Assembly: GCF_014287815.1 (NCBI RefSeq)
Contig: NZ_JACOOQ010000018.1
Location: 1-64,000 of the forward strand
Direction: 5' to 3'
Origin: Clostridium lentum
Lineage (GTDB): Bacteria; Bacillota; Clostridia; Clostridiales; Clostridiaceae
Length of the DNA stretch: 64,000 nt
Under the pieces are notes generated by a model. That model did no database searches, was not told the origin of the DNA, and saw only the letters and a program-made list of their open reading frames with translations. Below are positions 45,471 through 54,005 of the stretch, piece by piece; position 1 is the stretch's first letter, and the number at the start of each line of letters is the position of its first letter. The translations under genes were made by a program, and so were the position numbers.

Positions 45471-45671
45471 AAAACAATTCCCTCTTTTCCCGTCGAATAT
45501 TATTTGATTTTTTAGAATATTAAATTCTACTCTATATTGCTTATATCTTCCTTATTGTTAAATATCTAGAAAACTTGTATTGAGCATTGAAAAATATTAT
45601 AAATCATTATCAATTTTAGCACAATATATAAATTATACCATATACTTCTTATAATTTATACCTTATATATA

Positions 45672-45712
45672 AAGGAACCACTATAAGCTTAATTAATATC
45701 CCTAGTGGTTCT
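45672..45712. promoter_or_regulatory. Unassigned hairpin between glnA and alr
   Basis: AGGAACCACTA and TAGTGGTTCTT form an 11-bp stem around a 19-nt loop. On the plus strand it precedes TATCTTTATT, terminator-like but weak. On the minus strand it lies about 200 nt before glnA and could be in its leader. No known riboswitch or T-box was recognised. Confidence 0.4.
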
Positions 45713-45776
45713 TATCTTTATTATATATTTGTAATATAATACTTTTAGAGTTAAAAATTTATACGAGGTGTTATTA

Positions 45777-46937
45777 ATGAAAAAGATTTTAAGACCTGCA
45801 TGGGCTGAAATAGATTTAGATGCAATAGCTTATAATACAAGAAATATAAAAAAATTAATTGGCGATAAAGACTTAATTGCAGTGGTAAAAGCAAACTGTT
45901 ATGGTCATGGAGTCATAGATATAATTCCAACCTTGCTGGAAAATGGGGTTTCTCGCTTTGCTGTTGCCATGATTTCAGAAGCTCTTGAAATAAGAGATAA
46001 TAAGATAACTGCACCTGTAATGATTTTAGGTTTTACACCTTTATACTTAGGTGAAGAGCTTATTAATAATAATATTGAACAAACTGTTTATGATTTAGAT
46101 TATGCAAAAGAGTTATCAAAAATAGCCTTAACCCTTAATAAAAAGGCTAAAATTCACATTGCCATTGATACTGGAATGGGGAGAATTGGCTTCTTGCCTA
46201 ATGAAAAATCAATTGATAACATAACTGAAATTTGTTCCTTAGAAGGAATTGAGGTAATAGGAATTTTCACTCATTTCTCTACTTCAGATGAAAAAGATAA
46301 AGAATATAGTCATGAGCAATTTACTAAGATGCTATCAGTGATGGATACACTAAAAAAAAGAGGTATAGATATTCCTCTTAAGCATGTAGCTAATAGTGGT
46401 GCTATTATTGATTTACCTGATACTTATTTAGATGCTGTCAGGGCCGGAATAATCCTTTACGGCTATTATCCTTCCGATGAAATAGATAAAAATAACCTTG
46501 CTTTAAAACCTGCTTTAACCTTAAAAGCAACAATAACTAATGTAAAAACTCTAGAAAAAGATATGTATGTAAGTTATGGCAGAACATTCAAAACTAGCAA
46601 TGAAACAATTGTGGCTACTATACCTGTTGGCTATGCCGATGGTTATTTAAGAAAACTTGCTGAAAATGGTAAAGTAATAATTAAAGGTGAATTTGCTCCT
46701 ATCATAGGCCGCATATGCATGGATCAATTTATGATCGATGTAACAAATATTCCAGATGTAAAAATTGGTGATGAAGTAATTCTTCTTGGCGAAAAAAATG
46801 GTCTTAAATATAATGCAGATGATATGGCCAAAAAACTTGACACTATCAATTACGAAGTTACATGTATGCTTAAATCTAGACTTCCTAGAGTATATATCAA
46901 AGATACGCATATTATAAATGTTAAAAATCATATATAA
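45777..46937 (+). CDS. alr: Alanine racemase
   Basis: A 386-residue PLP enzyme making D-alanine for peptidoglycan (or affecting spore germination when present as a second copy). PLP lysine K38 lies in [11 protein letters not shown]. The second active-site region YGRTFKT and the C-terminal [13 protein letters not shown] are typical. ATG at 45777 has GAGGTG 6 nt upstream; the GTG three codons earlier lies within that RBS. Followed by a terminator. Confidence 0.95.
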   Translation: MKKILRPAWAEIDLDAIAYNTRNIKKLIGDKDLIAVVKANCYGHGVIDIIPTLLENGVSRFAVAMISEALEIRDNKITAPVMILGFTPLYLGEELINNNIEQTVYDLDYAKELSKIALTLNKKAKIHIAIDTGMGRIGFLPNEKSIDNITEICSLEGIEVIGIFTHFSTSDEKDKEYSHEQFTKMLSVMDTLKKRGIDIPLKHVANSGAIIDLPDTYLDAVRAGIILYGYYPSDEIDKNNLALKPALTLKATITNVKTLEKDMYVSYGRTFKTSNETIVATIPVGYADGYLRKLAENGKVIIKGEFAPIIGRICMDQFMIDVTNIPDVKIGDEVILLGEKNGLKYNADDMAKKLDTINYEVTCMLKSRLPRVYIKDTHIINVKNHI

Positions 46938-46949
46938 ATTATAGCTAAT

Positions 46950-46989
46950 AAAAAATAGTAGATAAGTTTAATTTTATCTACTTTTTTTA
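46950..46989 (+). terminator. Intrinsic terminator of alr
   Basis: AGTAGATAA and TTATCTACT form a 9-bp stem, extended by A/T pairs and followed by T7. Confidence 0.85.
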
Positions 46990-47027
46990 TTAGATTGATG
47001 ATTATTTTCTAACACAAAAGAATAAAA

Positions 47028-47591
47028 TTATCCTCTAAAATGTTTTACCATTGATTCTATTGATTCATTGAATTCTTCTGTTGATGAATTTTTAAATACC
47101 ATTAGTCCTGGAATATCTGGTTTTTCAAAATTACACCTGCTTATATACTTGTCCCAATTTTCTAGTTTCCAAGTATCACGATCAGAATTACGTTCAATCA
47201 TTCTTTGGTGACATACTTCTGGATCTGTTTCTACCCATATTACTACTAACTCAACATCTCTTTCTGCAAGTTTTTCACGTAAGTTATCCATATATTCTTT
47301 ATCTCTTACTTCTCTAGTAAATGGAGCATTTACTAGTGCTGTATCACAGTAGTTTAAAGCTTCTAAAGCTAAATCTAACGCTACATCATACTCATAATTT
47401 CTTATATGCTCTTCAAAGAAATCGGAACTTCTGTTATACTCTTCTCCAGCAACAACAAAGATTTGCTTAGATAATCCAATTAAAGTATCTTTATCTAAGT
47501 ATACTATTGGATTTAACGCTTTCGCTAATTCTTTTGAAACAAATGTCTTTCCACAAGCTGGTGGCGACGTAACTAAAAGTAAACTTTTCAT
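47028..47591 (-). CDS. P-loop ATPase/kinase-like protein (AAA_33 type)
   Basis: A 187-residue cytoplasmic P-loop protein with Walker A SPPACGKT (residues 9-16) and an adenylate-kinase-like fold. A lid region with WVETDPEVCHQRMIERNSDR carries the arginines expected for phosphoryl transfer. Related proteins are often annotated as zeta-toxin or kinase-like; no antitoxin partner is adjacent. The substrate is unknown. AGGGG RBS; monocistronic. Confidence 0.78.
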   Translation of the reverse strand: MKSLLLVTSPPACGKTFVSKELAKALNPIVYLDKDTLIGLSKQIFVVAGEEYNRSSDFFEEHIRNYEYDVALDLALEALNYCDTALVNAPFTREVRDKEYMDNLREKLAERDVELVVIWVETDPEVCHQRMIERNSDRDTWKLENWDKYISRCNFEKPDIPGLMVFKNSSTEEFNESIESMVKHFRG

Positions 47592-47788
47592 ATGTATTCC
47601 CCCTATTGTTTATTATTTAGAATAATAAACTAAATTCTTAAATTTATTTTTTTCACAGTAATATTATAATTTCATATATACAATTAGTAAAGGATATGAA
47701 CCGTTAAAGAAAGCTATATTTTTAATAATAAAACAATTTTTTAACAAAATTCGCCTTTTTTATCAATAAAATTGTTCCTTAATGTATA

Positions 47789-49024
47789 TTAAACAAGCTC
47801 TTTTCTAATAAAGCTGTTCTTTTCTACTTTGTATGGAATCTTAACTTTGCACATCATTCCAGGGTGTGGGCATGATTCTAATTTATTGCCTTCTAAATCA
47901 TAAATTTCTTCTACTACAAATTCTCCACCATCAGAGTTTGAAGAAAGTATTTCTACCTTTTCTCCCATTGAGAACTTATTTCTTTGCTTACATGTAGCTA
48001 TTTGAGTTTCTTCATCATATTCATGAACAATTGCCACTACATCATATTCTCTTACATGGTTATTTGTTTTATAAATTATTCCTTCATGCTTTGGCTCATT
48101 AAAGAAGAAACCAGTATGGTATTCTCTATGGCTTACTTTATACATTTCATCTAATAATACTTTAGGTAACTTATAGTTTTCTGGATCTTCACAGTATAAA
48201 TCTATTGCCTGTCTATACGCCTTAACAACTAGTGCTAAATAATATTCACTTTTATTTCTTCCTTCTATTTTTAATGATTGTGCTCCTGCTTGCATAAGCT
48301 CTGGTATATGCTCAATCATACATAAATCCTTTGAATTCATTATATAAGTTCCATGCTGATCTTCTTCTATTGGGAAATATTCATTAGGTCTTTTTTCTTC
48401 TACTAAAGAATATTTCCATCTACAGCTTTGTGCACATGCACCTCTATTGGAATCTCTTCCTGTCATATAGCTTGATAAAAGACATCTTCCTGAATAAGAA
48501 ATACACATTGCTCCATGAACAAATATTTCAAGTTCTAACTCTGGAGAAATATTTTTACGTATATCCTTAATATCTTGCAGTGTGCTTTCTCTTGCTAGTA
48601 CTACCCTTTCAGCTCCTAGCTCTTCCCACATATTACAAGCTGCATAATTAGTTGTGTTTGCTTGTGTACTTATATGTATTGCTAAATTAGTATACTTCTT
48701 AACCAACGCTAGTACACCTAAATCTGAAACTAAAACAGCATCTACTCCAACTTCATCTAGCTTTTTTAAGTGCTCAATTAAAGCATCTATTTCGCTATTC
48801 TTAGGCATTATATTAACTGTACAGTAGATTTTTTTTCCTAAACTATGTGCATATTCTACTCCTTCCTTCATTTCTTCATATGTAAACTTTTGTGCCGTAG
48901 CTCTTAGTGAAAAGGCTCCTCCTCCAAAATATACTGCATCTGCTCCATATTGAAATGCTATTTTTAATTTCTCCAAACTACCTGCTGGAGCTAATAATTC
49001 AGGTTTCTTTATCATTTCTGTCAT
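47789..49024 (-). CDS. Peptidase U32-family protein, probable tRNA uridine-34 hydroxylation factor (TrhP-like)
   Basis: 411 aa. Members of this family (TrhP/YrrO, RlhA) use prephenate-linked chemistry to make 5-hydroxyuridine in RNA, rather than acting as peptidases. The N-terminal barrel starts PELLAPAGSLEKLKIAFQYG. The U32 signature with Fe-S cysteines lies in EIFVHGAMCISYSGRCLLSS and NRGACAQSCRW. The C-terminal beta-barrel (about 315-411) is typical of the YrrO-like branch. The partner YrrN-like gene is not adjacent. Confidence 0.85.
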   Translation of the reverse strand: MTEMIKKPELLAPAGSLEKLKIAFQYGADAVYFGGGAFSLRATAQKFTYEEMKEGVEYAHSLGKKIYCTVNIMPKNSEIDALIEHLKKLDEVGVDAVLVSDLGVLALVKKYTNLAIHISTQANTTNYAACNMWEELGAERVVLARESTLQDIKDIRKNISPELELEIFVHGAMCISYSGRCLLSSYMTGRDSNRGACAQSCRWKYSLVEEKRPNEYFPIEEDQHGTYIMNSKDLCMIEHIPELMQAGAQSLKIEGRNKSEYYLALVVKAYRQAIDLYCEDPENYKLPKVLLDEMYKVSHREYHTGFFFNEPKHEGIIYKTNNHVREYDVVAIVHEYDEETQIATCKQRNKFSMGEKVEILSSNSDGGEFVVEEIYDLEGNKLESCPHPGMMCKVKIPYKVEKNSFIRKELV

Positions 49025-49126
49025 ATAGTATCTTCCTTTACAATTATTTTTTAATAATATCTATTATATATCAAATAAATAAATCTTAAAATTATATAAA
49101 TGGAATATTTCATAATAATATTACAT

Positions 49127-49161
49127 TAAAAAAAGGGATTTTTAATGCAAATCCCCTTTTT
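49127..49161. terminator. Terminator between U32 and globin genes
   Basis: AAAAGGGATTT pairs with AAATCCCCTTT around an 8-nt loop, with A-rich and T-rich flanks. One mismatch or bulge. It serves the minus-strand globin gene. Confidence 0.65.
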
Positions 49162-49205
49162 TATCTACGAAATATCAAATATTATTTTAATACAATCTCT
49201 TTAGA

Positions 49206-49643
49206 TTATTTTCTTGTTTCATAAATTTCTTTTTCAACTGAAATGAATATATCAGCAATTACTTGGTAAGCTTTTTCCCATGCTTCCATAACTTCATCAG
49301 TAGCTGCATCTCCTAATACTTCTTTTATAGTTAATAAAAGATTTTTTCCTACTATTGGATAATGTTCAGCTTGAATTTCTTTATTACAGTGAACTTCTCC
49401 AATTTTCTTAACTACTGGTAAAATAGCTGGAAGATTATCTATGTTTTGTGCTGCAGCTAATATTGTCATTGCTAAAGCTTTTGGTTGTTCACCAGAAGCT
49501 TGCTTGTCCATATTAAATAAAGGTTTTACTTCTGGGTTATTAGCAAACATATTCTTGTAGAAAGTAGTTGTTATTTCTAATCCGTGAGTTTTTAATGCTG
49601 GTACAGTACTTTTTATTATATCTATTGTCTTTTGATCTAACAT
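49206..49643 (-). CDS. Single-domain globin (flavohaemoglobin-type)
   Basis: A 145-residue haem protein equivalent to the globin domain of flavohaemoglobin but without the FAD/NAD reductase domain. Proximal His is H85 ([18 protein letters not shown]); distal residues are Tyr B10 (Y29) and Gln E7 (Q53). It probably binds O2 or NO and could act as an NO dioxygenase or scavenger with a separate reductase. AGGAG RBS; monocistronic. Confidence 0.9.
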   Translation of the reverse strand: MLDQKTIDIIKSTVPALKTHGLEITTTFYKNMFANNPEVKPLFNMDKQASGEQPKALAMTILAAAQNIDNLPAILPVVKKIGEVHCNKEIQAEHYPIVGKNLLLTIKEVLGDAATDEVMEAWEKAYQVIADIFISVEKEIYETRK

Positions 49644-49797
49644 AATTATTTCTCCTCTGTATTAATTATTAATTAATAATTATTATTTATCTATAAATTT
49701 AATATATCATAAAGATTTTAAATGTGCAAATAAAATATACATTTATTTATTATTTTCTATAAACTTTTCAATAGATTAAAACTTTCTAATACATAAT

Positions 49798-50985
49798 TCA
49801 TCTTAGTATTCTTTTTAAAAACTGCTCTTTAATCAAATATACATATCTATATAATAAATAATATGGATATATAAGCCATATTACCGCTGAAGATTTGTTA
49901 ATAAATATACTTTCTTTTAATATATAAATAGCCATAAAAGTAATAATAAATAACGCAATAATACTTATAAATAATTCTTTCATAGAGTTAATCTCAATAT
50001 TTCTCTTATTTACAAAAAATAGTATTATGGCTATTATAGTGCATAAAAATATTTTATTTAAATATGAAATTACATAAATATCAAGCATATATTTCTTCAT
50101 ATAAATAACATATTTTATCTTATCCATACATTCTTGAAAAAATTTACTCCAATAATCAAAATCAGACCATTTGTTTGGAAGAATATCCACTGGAATAGAT
50201 ATTTTATATCTTGTTATACAAAAGAATGCAATTATCCATACTATTATCATCATAATACTAAATATGAACAATACTGGTCTATCTTTAATTTCAATAGCTT
50301 TTTTTAAATCACTGCATACTATAATCAACAATATTATCAATGGTAACAGACTTGTACACATTTTTCCTAAGTTATAATAAACTGTAGAATTAACTCCATA
50401 TTCTTTTACACCATATCTCTCACTTATAAGCTTTATATTTTTTATACCATCATTGCTTATATCAATAAGTAATCCTTGAATTTTATCTTTTGAATCACTT
50501 TCTGCCTTCATTATTATAGTATCTTCCATTGCTCTATGGATGCCTCTAATAATAAATTCTCTACTATCATAAATAATTGTATTACCTATGACGTCATTAC
50601 TACCAAAAAGCTTGTATGCTGTTTCTTCATCAATTAAGCACCCTTTTATATCATCTTCAAATAATATAGGTCCTTCTGCCACAAGAGAAGACTGCCCACA
50701 AATAAATATTATGTTACTTTCTACCCTTCTATTAAAATTACTATTTAATACTGTTTGCTTTTCTTTTTCATGCCATCCTGTAAATACTAGAGAGTTTCCC
50801 TTATCTTTTTCTTCTTTCTGCATTTTATAAATATCAGCAGGAAAATATTCTTCTTCATCAAAATATATGTTAAAAGTATTTTTTACTGAAGCTAATCTAT
50901 TGGTGTATCCTATAGATAAAACCCAGCATATAATCATAGCCAAAACTAAAGCTATCTTAATTACATGGCTAAATACCCTTTTCAT
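49798..50985 (-). CDS. MacB/FtsX-like membrane protein of a hybrid transporter operon
   Basis: 395 aa, last gene of the operon. One N-terminal helix (about 8-28) precedes an extracytoplasmic domain (about 30-200). Its segment IDEETAYKLFGSNDVIGNTI, then REFIIRGIHR, matches the MacB periplasmic core domain pattern. About five further helices follow (starting near 208, 238, 300, 335 and 362), more than the three expected after the domain in a standard FtsX/MacB permease. There is no nucleotide-binding domain. It starts immediately after the HlyD-like gene, as MacB-like permeases pair with such adaptors. Confidence 0.68.
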   Translation of the reverse strand: MKRVFSHVIKIALVLAMIICWVLSIGYTNRLASVKNTFNIYFDEEEYFPADIYKMQKEEKDKGNSLVFTGWHEKEKQTVLNSNFNRRVESNIIFICGQSSLVAEGPILFEDDIKGCLIDEETAYKLFGSNDVIGNTIIYDSREFIIRGIHRAMEDTIIMKAESDSKDKIQGLLIDISNDGIKNIKLISERYGVKEYGVNSTVYYNLGKMCTSLLPLIILLIIVCSDLKKAIEIKDRPVLFIFSIMMIIVWIIAFFCITRYKISIPVDILPNKWSDFDYWSKFFQECMDKIKYVIYMKKYMLDIYVISYLNKIFLCTIIAIILFFVNKRNIEINSMKELFISIIALFIITFMAIYILKESIFINKSSAVIWLIYPYYLLYRYVYLIKEQFLKRILR

Positions 50986-52281
50986 TTATTCTTCCTCCAA
51001 ACGAACTCTATCGCCTTCTTTTATAGTCTTATTACTGCTAATTATTATTTTCTGACTATTGCTTATAGTACCTTCTTCTAAAGCTGCATAAGTATCATTT
51101 TTATCTGCAATAGATACATCAACTCTTATAGCAACTTTTTCTGTTCCTAGTATAGTTTCTTCTTCTCCTACCACTAAGATATAATATTTATCTTGCCCTT
51201 CTTGATGCAATGCTTCTAACGGTACACATACTTGATATTTCTTACTCTTACTAGATAAAGTAAGCTTACCTGAATCACCTATTTCTCCTATACCAACTGG
51301 TAGTATCACTGAAATATTATAATTATCACTTTCACTTTTACTTATACTATCTATGGTTATATCTCCTATTTCATTATTGGAACTACCTATTTTCAATACA
51401 ACTGATTGCCCTTGCTTAGCATATTTTTTTAAATCCTTAGATAATTCCGCTACAAACTTATATCCTGATTCTTTATCTGCTAAATATACTGTACTTCCTC
51501 CACTAGTGATATCTCCTACCGTTACTACTACATTAGTTATAATACCTTCCTTCTCTGATACAATCTTTCCTTCTGCTCCTTCAATTTTTTTAAGGCTTTC
51601 AAGTTTATTTTTAAGTTCATCAGTATTAGATGCTTCCTTAATATCTTCTAAAGTTCTCTTTTCTGCTAAAAGATTGTTACTTTTATCATTCGTAGCTTGA
51701 TCATAAGCCGATTTCTTTAAGTTATAATCATATTCAATACTTTCCTTATCTAATGATTGCTTTTCCTCTTCACTGGCATTATTATATTTGTTAACTAAAG
51801 CCTCAGCTTCCTTATATGCCGCTAATGCATCTGAAATTATTTTATCTTGCCTAGATACTGCTAAATTATAATCCTCCGTAGCTCTAGATAAATTCTTTTC
51901 CTTTTCAGATATTTGACTTTCAATTTGCTGAATCTGTGATTTTAAATCTGTTAAATCTATTTCAAACAATGTATCACCTGCTTTAATTTCACTACCTGGA
52001 TATACATTTACATATGAAACCTTTAAATTTTCCACTACAGCAATACCCTCTTCTCTATTTTGAATTATACTTCCATCTACCTCAACTTCATGAGTAATAG
52101 TCATTCCTTTTGATGTTTCAACCTTTACAATTGGTATCAATAAAGAATCTGCAAATCTTGATAATATAGTAAGGATAACCATTAGTACTAAAAAGTAGGC
52201 TAAAAGCTTCAAGGCTTTTTGCTGTAAGGTTTTATTTGTCTTGCTTTTCCACTGATATTTTATTATTTCTTTTATCTTCAT
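50986..52281 (-). CDS. HlyD/RND-type membrane-fusion adaptor
   Basis: 431 aa. A cytoplasmic N-terminus and one helix (about 26-46) precede a barrel-sandwich domain (about 65-110 and 240-270). A coiled-coil hairpin (about 110-230, QIQQIESQISEKEKNLSRAT and its return strand) and a C-terminal beta-barrel region complete it. In Gram-positive bacteria such adaptors (YknX-like) usually work with MacB-type exporters. Here it is sandwiched between a sugar-import permease (4 nt upstream) and the MacB-like protein (0 nt downstream), so it probably belongs to the same assembly. Confidence 0.85.
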   Translation of the reverse strand: MKIKEIIKYQWKSKTNKTLQQKALKLLAYFLVLMVILTILSRFADSLLIPIVKVETSKGMTITHEVEVDGSIIQNREEGIAVVENLKVSYVNVYPGSEIKAGDTLFEIDLTDLKSQIQQIESQISEKEKNLSRATEDYNLAVSRQDKIISDALAAYKEAEALVNKYNNASEEEKQSLDKESIEYDYNLKKSAYDQATNDKSNNLLAEKRTLEDIKEASNTDELKNKLESLKKIEGAEGKIVSEKEGIITNVVVTVGDITSGGSTVYLADKESGYKFVAELSKDLKKYAKQGQSVVLKIGSSNNEIGDITIDSISKSESDNYNISVILPVGIGEIGDSGKLTLSSKSKKYQVCVPLEALHQEGQDKYYILVVGEEETILGTEKVAIRVDVSIADKNDTYAALEEGTISNSQKIIISSNKTIKEGDRVRLEEE

Positions 52282-52285
52282 ACTA

Positions 52286-53125
52286 TCATTCCTTTACTGC
52301 TGTTGCTGCTATTCCCTGCTCTAGATGACTTTGACCAGCAAAAAATACTATTATTGCTGTTATTAATGTTACAGCAGATGCTGCAAATGCTACATCTGCA
52401 CTTTCCAGACCAATACTAGGTAGATATAATGATAAAGGCCAAAGGCTCTTATCCTTTAAAAATGTTAATGGCTGTTCAATTAAGTTCCAATACTCTAAAA
52501 ATCCAAGTATCATTGCTGACATAATTCCAGGCTTTCCAAGAGGTATTCCAATCTTAATAAAAATTTTAAACTCGCTAGCCCCATCTAGTCTTGCACATTC
52601 TATAATGCTTTCTGGAATACTTATAAAAAATCTATACATTATGAATACAGGAAATGTAGAAAAAACTGCTGGTAACACTATACTCATTGCTGTATTTATA
52701 AGTTTAATCTTATCAAGCACTAAATATGTGGAAAGCATTGTTACTTGGAAAGGCATAAGCATCAGCACTATATATAAAGTAAATAGCAGTTTTTTATATG
52801 GAAATTCATATCGTGCAAATCCCCAGGCTGCTGTTACTGATACTACTAACTGTCCAATTAAAATACTTACTGTCATACCTACAGAATTCCAAAACATCAC
52901 AAAAAACTTTGGTGTATCTAGTAAAAGCTCTACATATGATCTTAAAGTAGCATACTTTGGTAGTACACTCCAAGTAACATATCCGCTCCCATCATTTAAT
53001 ACTGGTCCCAAATACTCTTTGATTTCTGCAGCTCCCATAATAGATCCTGAAAGTAGAAATACTATAGGAAAACACATTATCATTGCTAAAATAAATAAAA
53101 GTAAAGTTATTATTTTCTTTTTCAT
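52286..53125 (-). CDS. Carbohydrate-type ABC permease (MalG/AraQ-like)
   Basis: 279 aa, about six helices. The ATPase-contact EAA loop is IIECARLDGASEFKIFIKIG. The C-terminus and the sequence MPFQVTMLSTYLVLDKI are typical of CUT1 importers. It follows the MalF-like gene by 15 nt. By homology it should import a solute captured by the large lipoprotein at 54006. No cognate ATPase is present in the operon. Confidence 0.88.
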   Translation of the reverse strand: MKKKIITLLLFILAMIMCFPIVFLLSGSIMGAAEIKEYLGPVLNDGSGYVTWSVLPKYATLRSYVELLLDTPKFFVMFWNSVGMTVSILIGQLVVSVTAAWGFARYEFPYKKLLFTLYIVLMLMPFQVTMLSTYLVLDKIKLINTAMSIVLPAVFSTFPVFIMYRFFISIPESIIECARLDGASEFKIFIKIGIPLGKPGIMSAMILGFLEYWNLIEQPLTFLKDKSLWPLSLYLPSIGLESADVAFAASAVTLITAIIVFFAGQSHLEQGIAATAVKE

Positions 53126-53140
53126 ATTATCTACCTTTCT

Positions 53141-54004
53141 TTAATTTTCTCTTTCCCATACTTTTTGTAATAATGCTATTAGAATATATATCACTATAGC
53201 CATAATCACTGAACCTGCTGACATTTTGCCAAAGGATAAATCTCTAAACCAATTATTAAATAAATGCTGCAATACATACATACTTTTATCAGGATAATCT
53301 CCACCAATAAGATAAGCTTCTCTAAATACCTTAAAGGAATTTAAAAGAGATAGCACTGCTACTGTATATAATGTAGTCTTCAAATTAGGAAGAGTTATTT
53401 GTGTAAAACATTTCCATTCACTGGCCCCATCAACTCTAGCAGCTTCATATACACTTTCAGGTATACAGCTTAAACCAGCTAGCCATAAAACAATATTATA
53501 ACCAAGATTTTTCCATATATAACTAAAAACTAATATCCAAAAGGCAAATTTAGTGTTCATCCAGTCAAATCCATGACCCCCTACTTTAACTAACCATGAA
53601 CTTAATGCCCCATTTTCATGAAAAATTATTTTCCATATCAATACTATGGAAGCTATAGGCACAGCCATTGGTATTAAAAAAGCTGTCTTTATTATATAAG
53701 CATTTCTTACAAACCTCTGCATTAATACTGCTATAATAAGAGAAATTATCAGTAATAATGGAATGCATATAAAAACAAACTTTATGGTGTTTGTTGCTGC
53801 TAACTTAAAAGCTGCATTTTTAAATACCTCCATATAATTTTTAAAAAATACAAATTCTCTAGTTATTGGACTTTGAAAAGATCGTATGACCACATCTGCA
53901 AATGGAATTAAAATAAATATACTTACCCCTATTAAGCTTGGAAGGATAAAAAAACATCCTTCCATTTCATATTTTTTTCTTTTCCTTTTCTTTAACTTTT
54001 CCAT
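53141..54004 (-). CDS. Carbohydrate-type ABC permease (MalF/LacF-like)
   Basis: 287 aa, six predicted helices, with the EAA loop VYEAARVDGASEWKCFTQIT. It begins with a strongly basic cytoplasmic segment (MEKLKKRKRKKYEMEG). It lies 1 nt from the binding-protein gene and forms the obligate partner of the MalG-like permease downstream. The substrate is unknown. Confidence 0.88.
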   Translation of the reverse strand: MEKLKKRKRKKYEMEGCFFILPSLIGVSIFILIPFADVVIRSFQSPITREFVFFKNYMEVFKNAAFKLAATNTIKFVFICIPLLLIISLIIAVLMQRFVRNAYIIKTAFLIPMAVPIASIVLIWKIIFHENGALSSWLVKVGGHGFDWMNTKFAFWILVFSYIWKNLGYNIVLWLAGLSCIPESVYEAARVDGASEWKCFTQITLPNLKTTLYTVAVLSLLNSFKVFREAYLIGGDYPDKSMYVLQHLFNNWFRDLSFGKMSAGSVIMAIVIYILIALLQKVWEREN

Positions 54005-54005
54005 A

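Noticed and set aside
47028..47591. Zeta-type toxin
   Set aside because: The P-loop fold fits, but there is no antitoxin neighbour and the gene stands alone with housekeeping genes.
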